Shown one piece after another: positions 33,901-46,200 of a stretch of DNA of 64,000 nt (positions within the stretch are counted from its first letter, which is position 1; every line of letters begins with the position of its first letter). The DNA comes from Acanthornis magna. Its lineage: Eukaryota; Chordata; Aves; Passeriformes; Acanthizidae. Where the stretch lies: the NCBI GenBank assembly GCA_036785705.1, contig JAWUZG010000018.1:6483501-6547500 (forward strand), written 5' to 3'. Position numbers and translations under genes: made by a program. The notes under the pieces were generated by a model. That model did no database searches. It was given only the letters and a program-made list of their open reading frames with translations, and had not been told where the DNA came from.

Positions 33901-36900
33901 AGTTGGTTAATTTGCAAAATTCAAAAAATCTTGTCATGTATCTCTATCATTGTTACAAAGTCACAAGGTTCTACTGTAACTGTCTGCAGGTGATAATAAT
34001 TAATATTTAAAAATGCAGTTACTTTGCTCTTTTTTAAAAAAAGGAGAAAATGGTTAAAAATTAATTCTATCCTAGTGGGACTCAATTTAGAACCTACTGA
34101 ATGCTGCAGTAGAACTTTCATGGACTTCAGTAGGAGCAGAAATCTGGCTTTTCATATCAATTTTTGCTGACGAGGTGATAGCTGTTTTTCTACAGGGAAC
34201 AGTTGTAAATTATTGCTTGAAACCATGTAGTGGTAGCTGCTTTTTTCCCCTCTTCCGGGTGGGATTTGGGGATATAGAATATAGATACCTCTCCCTTCTA
34301 AAAATCCTGAAATGACTGTTAAATCACAGCTTTTCAAATCTTCCCAGAGGAGATTTGCTCAGGTTTTTTTTTTTTTTAATACATGTAATAGATGACAAGT
34401 AATAAAATCAGAAGGGCTATTTGTTGTATTTTTATGGTTGAGTTTGTCATATCACATTTGCAGACTTGTCAGTGGACAGTCAGCACTGCCCGAAGTCTCA
34501 GAGGTCAACACGTGAGCGCTGATTGTGGAGAGGGGCTTAGGTTGCATTGTGATGATTTACGTTATTCGAACGGGAATTCTGATTGCTCCAGCTCAGATGA
34601 CTTCTAACGTGACAGGCATATCGTGTATTTAATTATGGGATGTGCTGATGGGAAAAGAGCTGGGCTGGAGTGCAGTACAGCACGAGTGATGCTCGCCAGG
34701 ACAAGCTGCATTGCTGTGCTGCCCCTGGGCCCCTTTGCCAGCCCCTCCTGATGCAGCTGCTCAGCCTGTGGGAGATTGTTCATCTCAGATCAGGTGCAGC
34801 AATTAGCTTCTAGGAAAGTAACAATACAACGCGTGTAGAAGGGAAATCTAACTGGTAGGTGGCCAGTATGGGCAGAGGTTTAAGGTCTGTGTCCTTGAAA
34901 TACTGAGAAAATACAGCAACAGATGTGCAGGATTTAAACTGGTTATTATTCCAGTCCTGTAGATATAAACAGACAATGAAAATGTCTTTTTTACAATGTC
35001 TTCATCAGCAAAAAGTCTGATCTTCTATAAATATCTTTTGATACAGCATTTAGGTTTTGTTCACATATGCTGTTAGATTTTTGTATTCCTCAAGGCATTT
35101 CTCTTCTGATTTATGTAAATATTTTTTTAGAATCTTACTTTTTTTTTTTCTCAATCTTCTTCATTCTTTATTTAAGATGGTTGGTTAGAACTGTGTCTGT
35201 AGCCACTTCTTTTTTCCATCTTGTCACGTGGAGTAAGTTATATTTTCTTGAATGCTTGATTCTGCTCAACAATCACTGGTTTCTTTTCTTTATTACAAGA
35301 GCTACAGATGTACGTTTTCAGTGGTACAGGCCTTACAGAAGGAAACTGCTGACCTAAGGCTGCAATTAATATACATTTAAACTTTAAAAATATTTAAACT
35401 TTTCTTGAAGACAGGATTTCTTGGCAGAAAGATAGGGTGATTAAAACCATATATAACGAATGCAGGTAGGACCCACAAAAATTCATCCAGCTCTATGTAG
35501 TCCTGTCAGTCTTTGGCTGCAGTCAGAGACAAAGTTTAGTTCTTGTCAGTCAATGATAGCTGTGGCTGGTTGAGATGGGCTTTGAGCATGTGGACCTGCA
35601 GAGGTGCAAAGCAGTTGTGCTAATGCACCACCCAATCACCTCCAGCTGTTCAGTAGGATTCAAATTCCTGATGGAATCATGTGCAGCGAAGCCTGGACTA
35701 ATTGTAACTTTAATGAGACTACTCTGACATTATTTAAAATTTTCTTCTCGGCATGATACTGTGTAAATATACTAGTGCAGATATACTATATATAAATGTA
35801 GTGTGTAAATGTACTAGATTTTATGCAAAAACTCAGGGCTTATGGCTCCAAACATTTTGGAGTACAGTGGACTTCAAGAGTAATTGTCTGTTTGGTGTTC
35901 TAAATATCAGGAACAACCTTAATAGATAAAAAAAACCCCACCTGATTGCCTGTGAAGAAAATTTAAAAAGAAATAACCCAGCCCTTATTTTACCGCTTTT
36001 TCTATGTATACTGTACACCTCTGCACCTGTACAATTTTTCGTTTGTTTAAAGAAGTGGCATTCGCTTTCAGCTTTTTGTGGTTTTACACAGAATAAAAGG
36101 AAGTGTTTGCCTTTTATGCTGGTAAGAAGAAGAATATGAACTCTTTATTCTTTAGGGAAAACTCTATCCATGTCTAGCTTGAAGAGGCCTTTAGGTCTGC
36201 TTATTTGTTGTGCTCACCGTGCCTTGCCTTGGTGCTGAAATGTCTGACAGAATCATCAGAGATCAGGCAGATGAGGATGTCAACAAAAACCCCAGCCCTT
36301 TGTGGATGTGTACATTTGTTTCCATGTGAAAAACAAAGCAGTTCCTCTCTCAGGGCTAACAGTCTTTACAACAATATTGTAGCTCTGTCTGTAGGCATTA
36401 TCCAAATCTTACACTAATTTGTGAAATGGTTTTTTTGTTGCTTTTTTATTATTCCATTTACACAGCATAGTAATCTTCTGTGGATAAACACACTACAGAA
36501 TATATATTTCATTGTACAGTATTTTACATTTTTTTCTCTTGGTTTTGTCTTTTGTTGCTTGACTAGATACGCAGTATTTTACTGCATTGATTGCAGTTTT
36601 TCCATAGGGATGTTCATGGGGAAAATTTAGAAAATACATTATAGTTGTAGATCCAATGTAGAGTATGAGAAGAATAGAAACGTAATTTACAATTTTAGTT
36701 TTGTGTAATTTAGATTTCATATATGTAATTTAAGAAAACACTGTTAGTCTACCTAGGGGAGATGCATATAAAGTTAAAGAGTTGGAAACGTACTGAGTGT
36801 AATTGCAAATTGTCACTACTTGAAAGTTGATGTTTTTTGTTAGACAAGTTTAAAAACAGCATGAAGTGATAGTAATTCACTGTTGCAGGAATGTATTCAG

Positions 36901-39900
36901 TAACTTTCAGGAAAATAAAAAACCCCCACACGCTGTTGTTGCCGTTCTGTGCTAGAGTAAACACATATTTAGGAAATACCAGTTAATCTGATTCTTCAGT
37001 ATAAAATCTTGCTGATATTTTTAGGGTATGTGCAGTGAGTGACTTTTGATAAATTAGAGGCTATAGATGGACTATATTGATGAAAGCTGGTGTGCAATTG
37101 ATCTATTTGATCTCTGATATTAAGACAATACTAAGATAGTTAAAATTAGTTAATATTTGAAATATTTATTCTTTTTGTTCCATTATTTCATTTATGAAAT
37201 CTTCTGTTGGCAAATGTTGTCACTTGTTGCTTTGATGTTAGAGCATCAAGCACTCAGAGAGACACTGATGATGAAAAAGGGAGGTGATTTAAACAATTTA
37301 GTCTGGCCTGCTTCATAGTGTGAACTGTGGATTTCCTCACGGTGATTGCAGCATCAAATGAGTAATTTTTGACAGAACTAGGGAATAATTATCTTTTTAT
37401 GAAGATGGCTTTTAGGACCCAAACTCCTTTATTCTTTCTACTTTCAGTAAGAAATAGAGGTCTTAATTTTATAAGGGGTCTCTGTGGGGGACAGTAGTTC
37501 TGTAAGTTTCAAATTTTATAACTAAGGACCTTAATGAGCAAACTGTTGTTGGCTTTATTGGTAATTTGCTTGAGTAAAAATTTAAAGGATTTGGCTCATT
37601 TACTTTCTAATACCTAGATGTAAGGACATAATCTGTGGTGTATTAAGACGCTTTTCTCCTTTCTTTTTATTCCACACACATCTGTTCAGTATAATTGCAC
37701 ATCCTGGATGGCTAACTGAGACTGATTCAACACTTGTTGTTCACTTTCAGTGGTCTTTCACTTGAATGAGCAGTTTTCATCCATAAGAGGAGAAATCCAG
37801 TTTTGTGCTTCATAAATTAAGAATACCACAGAAATTAAAATCCATTCTTTAACATTTCTTCTGCTGTGGTGCCAACTGGTACAGGGTGTAACTAGTGATG
37901 GACAGTCCTCATGTGCCACCCTCTGTTTCTGTTTAATTCACACCACATCCTCCTGGACACAGCGTGGCTGCATTATGACTCCCTCCTCTTCTTTATCCCA
38001 TTGCTCTTTTCTTATGCACTTAAAAAGTTAAAAATGTAACTCAAACAACTGTGTTTGTGATCATGAAATATTCTACTAAAACCTAATAGAAATGGTTTCT
38101 AGTTCCATAGGCATTGAGTTGAAGTTTGCAACACATGTACAACATGAGTTTGTGTTGAAGACTGCAGGAAAATTTCATGTGATTTTTGAATATATTTGAG
38201 GCCAGTTTGTAAAATAACCTAGGTTGTAGGTCATACATGTTTATTTGGAAAATCTGTCAGATCTCAGTCAATAAAACATGGGACCATGAATCATCAGCTT
38301 CCAAAAAAACCCCAGTTGACCCTGGTGCCTCTGCCAGGTATCTCTGATTATCAGCTGAAACCATCATGTCTTTGCTAGGAAGGTCAGAAAACTCCTTTTC
38401 TTGGAGACTTTTGCCCACAGCCTGAGTGGTCCCACAAATGAGTACTGATTTACTTATTTTTCTTCCTTACCAAATGCGCATTAAATGAAAGAGAGATTTA
38501 ATTACTGTACACTGAAGCCCTTTGCCCTTGCCTTAGGGCAAGTTACTGAGGTATGGGGCAGTTCTTATTTCATGAAAAATGCCTTTACTAGTCTCATTTC
38601 TGCTGCAGAAGCCTATCACTTCAGGTTCCAGTTCCATGCATTAATATAAAAATTTTAGAAATACCACATGAATGCAACATCTGTCAGGATTTATCAAAGT
38701 CTTCCTTGTCTAGCTGATATTAAAGCCATAGTGGGCCAATAGGGCATTAAGAGAGAACTGTGCTGTTTTCCTCAGAGTAATCACTTCAGTGCATTAGGTA
38801 GTAATCATCAGACTCCTAAATGTTTTTTTAATTAACTGCTTAAAGGATGTGTGCTTAGAGAAGACCAAGTTCCTGTTGTGTTTCTATAACTGTTGTTGCT
38901 TTGTATTTTGAGCTTACAGTTCTGTATTTGAATTTTAGAATCTGGGAATCAAGATTTCTTAAAGTAGCGTTGGCTGTATTTTCCTGGCCTAATGTATCAG
39001 TGCTGTGATAACTGAATCATATGCTTAAATTAGCTGTTCTAAAACAAGGGGAAAAAAGCCATGTACAATCTGACAGGGTTCATATTGCTATTTCTTAAGT
39101 GTGTTAAAAGGAGAAATTATACTAACCTGTTTTTTATAGTTGAGTCTAGCTACTTTACATTGCTACTCAGAAAGCAATGAATAAATCATAAGTGTTACAT
39201 ATGTGTTAATCTAACCAGATCCTCGAGGAAGAATAAGTAGAGCAGCTGTTATTTTTACAGCTGTATCTCATAATTTAAGTGCTTTCCATTTAGCTAAGTA
39301 TTCAAATGCTGTCTATTTAAATATAGTGCAGGATTTAGACTTGTGATAAGTGTATTGATTCAATACATCAAACCTCTCTGCTTTTTCTGAAGCCCTAATT
39401 TAGCTTTTAAACTGGTTTAAAATTAACTTGTACCATGATCCCTTTGGAGAAACCGTATGTCTTAAAGTGTTTTGCAATGCCTAGTTAAGTTGTCAAGTTG
39501 AAGCTGTGAGTTATTCTCTCAGAACAAGTATTAAATAAAAATGTTGAACCCTGGTTTATGTAAAGATCTCCAGTCTAAGGGTGTGGCTTCACTGAATTCC
39601 CAAGACCTTTGTTCACTGGCTTGTATCTTTAATTGTTAAAGAATTGACCTCACAGATATTAAGGGAAGTCTCAGTTATTCTCCACTAAGTCATGGATAGA
39701 CTTAGATAGGTAGAGCACTTGTTTTCATTAAGAAATGCTGGTGTTGGTCATTTCTTTCACACAGAAAGTAAAGATTTTGGTGTTTTGGTTAGGCTTCTTT
39801 TGTTTCAGTATTTAGATGGTGTGCCTTCTAAAAGCTAGTTATGAAGGAAAGTGAAGTCTATGTGTGCCACATATGGTAAGTAATTACTGTTTATTCAGAT

Positions 39901-42414
39901 GATTTATGTATAAAACATTGTTATTAACATTTTGTTTGATATTTCATTACTCACAAGTGAAATTTCTTGTAAATTACATATGAAAACTCACTTTCTAGCT
40001 GTGTCCTCTCATAGATACTGCTTTTTTTTGGAAGCGCATTCAAGGTTTTAAAGGAACTATCCGGAACTCTTCATGGTAAAGTGCTTCTGTGTGTTTGAAC
40101 AAAAAAAGAATAGGTTTAGAAACAATTATGGCAAACTAAAAAATTTTATTAAGTCAAAAGGAAGAAACAATCCATTATCACAGAGATGAAGTGGCCTGAC
40201 ACAGTGGGATACTAGAGAGATTTCTGTTTCAGTTTGGCAGCTGGTGGCATTATGGTTATAATTCTATTAATAGTCAAAGAAAGGCTGGTAGCTATAAAGT
40301 CAGTCTAATTTGCTAGCAAATATTTTACTGTAGTACAAATGTCCTTTTTAATGTGTTTATTTGGTATTCCTCTGTTCATTTGCATATGCCATTTAAATAT
40401 AATCAGTAATTCTTCATTCTGCAGGAACTCTTTATGTAATCAAAATGAAATATTTTGAAAGATGAGGCTTTAGAGCTAGGAAGGAGGGAGAAGGCCCTAC
40501 AATTTCCTGTGTCTTCTAGTGTTTGAACAGGTAGCACGAGAATTTGTTGATGAGTGATGCCCTATGTAAGTACTCTTTGTGCCAAATTAGATGGTGACAG
40601 TGAGCCTAATCAGCAGAGGGAGGAGATGCAGCTAATTTCAGAGGATTGGTACTGCACTCTGAATGCTTTAGAAGGTATTTCTGTGCTGGGCCCGTGAGTT
40701 GGTAGCCCCAGGAAGAATTTCAGTGCTGTTATGGTTCTGGCTGTGACTCTTGCAGTGTAACACCATAAAATGAGCTTTGTTGGCTGCAAATGCCATGCTC
40801 CTGTTTCAGTGGGCTGGGGGAAGCTGGCACTATCCGCCGTGCTGTCAGTGAGGGGGATGATCTCGCTATGATCTTCCCTGTGCTTTTCTGTCTCAGACTG
40901 TGCACACAACCAAGTCCCCTCATATCCTGGTTTTCTGCAAGTATTTATTAAGGACAGACATTCACGTTGCTGGAAGTTCTAGATTTTTTCTAATTAGTTG
41001 TGGAAAAAATCCTGTTATCTTGCATAGCTCAGTGTAGCTCTGCTTCAATTCTTTGGAGTGGTGAGTATTCCTGTGCCCTTCAGTGACCGTGGAGCTCTTG
41101 GCTGTCCACTTTGTTTGACTGAGCCACTGCACTGAGAGCCTCGTGGCTTTTAGTCATCAAAACATGTGAAGGATAATTCCATGAGCAAGAAAAACAAAGC
41201 TTGTTGAAAATAAACTGTTTGTTTCTCCCTGTGTGTGAGTTGGTCCCTGATTAGACCTCTGGGTTCTGACACCTTCTTCCACCTAGAGGCTCTGAAATGA
41301 GGTACCACCTGAGAAGGTTTCTGCATCAGCTCTGGCCTCTGTTGTGTGAACCAATCCTTGTAGCTTTTACTCAGGTGCTCTAAAGCTGTGTGGCCATACT
41401 GGGGAGCTGGATTAGGATAAAAGTAAAAGACTCCTCTATTTGCATTTTTCTTCTGATTTGTATGTCTGCTTTGGCCAGAACTATATTTTGCTGCAGCCAT
41501 GGCTGCATTCTTAAAAGCTATATCTTTGGTGACTTTTGTACTTTTATAATTTCATGGGGAATTAAAGTGTAATGAGATGCAAATTTTTTTTAAAACGCTC
41601 GAAAGACCTATCTCTGTCTTTTTGGCACCAAAGTTCAAAAAAGTGAAAAAAATCCCGCGTCAAAAATGGTATCCCTTAGCACTAAATCACCAGAAGTTAC
41701 TGTTCTTTTGGTGTGATTGTAGGATGTGGTTTTCATTATTCCACAATATGCCTTGGGAGTTTACCGTGTTTGCTGTCCCACTGCGATCACAGCGTCGCGT
41801 GGTGAAGTCCAGAGGAGCCTGCAGGGTCTGTCTGCCTGGTGAATGCTGAGATTCACAGAGGTTTGCTAGCATGAGGTTGTGCAACGAAGACTTGGTTTGT
41901 GGGTCACAGAGGGTTGATTCCATCTTTTTTTTTTTTTTCTCTGAGGAGAAAAAGACCCATTTTTAACCAATTTGAATGTAGGTTTCTGTAGGACTGTTTT
42001 TCACAGCTGCCTCAGAGTTTGTATAATGTTCATAAAAACAGAAATCTCATCTTTATTTGGATATTGAGTTATTTTGGCTATTTGGAAACAGATGTTTTCA
42101 CTACTGTCTGTGTTTATTTGATTTACTCACAGATATAATTATGTATGTTTGCTTGCTTTTATTTATTTAGTCTAATGTGAGATTCTATATATGTATACTT
42201 TAAGAAACTGAAAATATAGCAATAACTACTACAGTGTTAAAAACTTTGTCCAGCTTAATAACTTAGAAAAAGACCAAGTAGTGGGAAATAGCAAATAAAA
42301 CTCTAAATCCAAGTGGAAAATAAGTTTCATCTGCAAAATAGTTTATTCTTTATAGAATTTAATTCAGAGTTATAGCAGATATATATTTTGCCTTGAAGGT
42401 AAATAGAGAATATT

Positions 42415-42620
42415 ATATAATCATTTAGGTTAGAAAAGAGCCTAAAGATCATAGAGCCCAACTATTATCTCTGCGAAGTCCACCACTAAACAATGTCCCA
42501 AAGCACCACATCTACTCTTCTTTTAAATACCTCCAGGGATGGTCACTCAACCACTTCCCTGGGCAGCCTGTTCCAGTCCTGGAAAACCCTTTTGGGGAAG
42601 AAATTTTTCCTAATATAATC
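42415..42620 (-). mobile_element. CR1 LINE 3' fragment
   Basis: Reverse-oriented CR1 3' end. It carries ATTTAGGTTAGAAAAGAGCC, ATAGAGCCCAACTATTATC and the CTTCCCTGGGCAGCCTGTTC block, then decays at about 42620. It has lost the terminal octamers. Confidence 0.85.
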
Positions 42621-43183
42621 CAGTATTACTTATTTTCTTGCTTCTATGATCCCCAGCTTATGAAAGAGGTGCAGAAGTTTTTGCATGATTTTGATTGTTT
42701 AATTGAGAGTTTTTATTTTCTTTATATAGATTTAAGTGATTATCAGGAGAATAACAGGTCAATATCATGCTCAATAGACAAGGCTTATGATTTCATTAAT
42801 ATTTATAGGTTAATACTGTGCTCAGTAAGAAATGCCTTCATAATTGGACTGTAGGAAGATTAAGTAACTAAATATGAAAGGTTAATTTTAGAAAGTAACT
42901 GTCAAGTTAAAGGAACAGTGTTGTCAGCTGTGGTGCTCGCCATTCTGTTCGGGATCGTGCGAAACAACTGTTGCAGGACTATTTTGGGGGAAGGGATGAG
43001 GCCTCTTCCAGGGTTCAGTTTAGGTGAGAAGTTACAAGTAAGTATATTGTAGAGAAGTTCTTATACATGTGATATCTTGGCAACCATGAGGAGTTAAAAA
43101 TATAATTTTAGGTAATCTTCTCTTATTTTTTTGTAGTATGACAATGTTTTATGTTTTCTCACTTAAAAAAAGAAAAGAGGCAA

Positions 43184-43203
43184 AATTATTATTATTATTA
43201 TTT
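43184..43203. repeat. (ATT)n microsatellite
   Basis: About 6.5 perfect copies of ATT. Confidence 0.9.
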
Positions 43204-46200
43204 CATCTAAACACAATAAAAGTACCTTTTATTCTTAAAACATTTTTCTTGTTTTTACTTACATAAAGAATACTTAAATTTTCCAGCCACAGACAACTGC
43301 CTAAGTGTTTAAAACACTTTTCCGCTGAAACATTGCTTACCCAGGGGAGAGAGTAAGAGAGCAAACATCACCTGACATGACAAAGGATCTAGAAACTATA
43401 AAGGGAGGTGTTTCAGATGCTTTGGTGGGGAGGGTAGATGACCTCCACAGGTTAAAGGAACAGTGCTTTCCACCTTGTTTCCTCAGTTTTCTCTAGCTTG
43501 CTTGATTGTCCTTCACAGCACCCATACAGGGCAGTAAGCAGTTCAACAGGATAAAATTATCAGCACTTAGGAACAGTTAAAGTCTACTGGAAAAATGTTT
43601 CTTCAGCTTTGCCTTGACTGATGAGACAGTCTGAATTTTTCTGGTGGTAATTTGCAGAGAAAAATTCAGAACTATTTCAAAATGACTTGCTGACACTAGA
43701 TACATAGCTGTAATTGGAACAAATAAATTACATTTCAAATCCCCCAAGAACATTTCTTTAAAGGGTATGTATAGCTTCAAGTATGGAGAGTCATTATAAG
43801 ACAAACAGGGAGTGCACTGTGATTACAAGATAAATCCTTTATTGTACTTCGGTTCTGCAGTATTTTTGGTTATTTAACTTAATGGTTTAGTCCCAGGAAT
43901 GGTAGTTTGAAGGGATGTTCATATTACATGGTCCAGCCTCCCACATATAGCGTGCTGTTAGTGCAGAAGCTTTTTGTGTAAAGATGGGGACAAAAAAAGA
44001 CATTGAGTCTTTCTCTTGTCGTCTGTCACTGCCTTCTCTCCCCCGTCTGTCACCCACATGTTTTCTGAACTTCCTTTTACAGCTGTCACGCTCATGGCTT
44101 CCCTGCATTCCCAAAACGTCCCTTCCTACATCTGTCTTCAGGTGAGCTCTGGCCTTTCTTGTTTTGTGCCCAAGTTTCTGAACAGTGCTTTTGTACTCTT
44201 TCTTTTTTGCCTGTCCTGGTTTTCATCTTCCTTTTCAAATTTTAGCTCATCAAAAAAGCTTCTTCCTAAACCAAGTGGGCGTACTGCTGGAACTCCTAGC
44301 CTTTCCACAGGGCCTACCCCCTGAATTCCCAAAAATCAGGCTCTCCCTGTGCCAGTTCTCCTGGGATTTTACCCAGCTGGTCCCTTGAATAGACCTCAAT
44401 CTGCAGTTCCAAAATTCCTTCTCACTTTGCTCCTTAAATTTCCAGCTTTTTTCCATGTCCTCAAGCCAGTCATCTTGAGGTCACTTGAACCCAGGCCACC
44501 GGACAGGGATTACCATCCAGTTTATCCCTATTTGTGAGTGACAACTTACATAGCATTACTGCTGGTGAGCCCCTTCAGTGTTTGTGCTGGGAAATTGTCA
44601 CCAATGCAATGGCTCAGCTTGCATCGCCACTGCAGTGCTGTGTTGTCCTCCTGGCAGACGTCTGTGTGGTTAAAACCCCTCCACTTACCCGGTCAGGAAA
44701 TCTGTAGGACATCCCTACCCACAGCAGTAAGAGATTGTTCTCCCTTGCCTCGGAGCCTTGGTCTCTATTTCCTAAAAAACCCCAGTGGATTTAGCAGGCC
44801 TGTGTGAAAATATGTTCTTTCTGGTCCAGATTAGGTGGGTTCTGCCTCTCCCCAGTGGTGGTTCCTCTCCTCAGACGAGATGCTGTGATTTAGGAAACCA
44901 AGTCCTTGCTGGTGACACCACCTCGGAACACTGCAGGTGACCCATGAATGTATTTGCTGCTACTTGTGTCCCTTCTCTTGCAGGGTTTGTTAAATGTAAA
45001 ACAGCATGGGGTCATCAAAGACTTGTCTGCATGGTGCAGGGCTGTGACCTGCAGGGAGAGATGAGAAGGAGAAGAGAGCCATTTGAGCCTGCTTTGGTTT
45101 TTTTTCCTTTCCCTCAGTTGTGCTGTTTTGAGCAGACTGCTCTGTACTGCTTGCAGTATCTGAAGTAGTTAGTTTGTTTGCAGAGCATTGCATTGTAAGT
45201 AGAATATTCCTTTAATCTGATCTTCTGCACAGCAGAGACCAGTTTGTCTGTACATATCTTCTGTCTGATTTCCTTTTCTGAGGTTGGCCTGTGGAACCAA
45301 TCTCATTATGGAGTGTTTTACAGTTATGATTGTCATCTGGCTGCGTTTTCCTGGAAATTACTAGTTTTGTCTTAGGTCTGCTGATAGGTTGGAGCTGCAA
45401 GGCTGTATCATACAGAGACTGCATGTTTCCCTGTGAGAACTGGAAAAATCTATTTCCATTTAAAGCTTTACTTAGCAATAGTGACTAGACTGGACTGGAC
45501 TATCATTCTAATGAGTTTAGAGGATATATTTGTGGAGAACTTACAGTTCTCCTAGAATCTCTAGGCACTAGTAAAGTACCAGTGTGAAAAGTCACCCTTA
45601 CAATAGGATAGATTTCAGGTGTTTCAAGCTTTCTTTTATTCATTGGAGTTCTCAACAGTGTCCTAGAGGCCTCTTGATGCCATTCAGAACATCCTCTGTG
45701 TAAGGCAGTGTAGGTTTTGGAACTCAAAGGTGGCTTTTGCGTTGATGTCTAAAGATGTTTCCCTGATTCTGAATTGAAAGTTCAGCCTGCCTCTTTAAAT
45801 ATTTTGTAGCAACACACAATCCTGTAAACTTACTTGGCAATGTGTATATTCAGCCTGCACTGTTACAAAGATTAAAAAACCTGTACAAATAAGATGATGT
45901 TCAAATTATCCTTATCTGCCTGAAACCTTTTCCCTCACAGATGGGAAAAGATCATAAATTCTTCTGTTGAAGTTGCTTGCATAGTTTTTTATTATCTGTA
46001 TGAAAACCTTTTTGGAACTACCTACAAGGCAATAAATTAAGTTGTAGTACTTACAGGACTAGCAGCTAATAGTGTCAGGACCTTGAGGATGGAGATAGCA
46101 AAATTATATTTTAAAATAAATTAATTTTTATTTATTTATATGAAAATAAAGTGGTTTGCACAATTTCTGGATAAAAGAAGTTGACATAGAACTTTAAAAA

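Larger units (their letters stand above)
23441..42414 (+). other. PPP2R2C: PPP2R2C intron, 19-kb repeat-poor segment
   Basis: AT-rich DNA with very few recognisable transposons. It contains a TATC/TATG-type simple repeat at 27912-27969, an exon-like segment at 32596-32705, and a minus-strand open frame at 31820-32284 of unknown meaning. Patches with higher CpG content and low repeat content (for example 34440-34620 and 41577-41850) may be conserved noncoding elements. No protein family is recognised. Confidence 0.55.
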
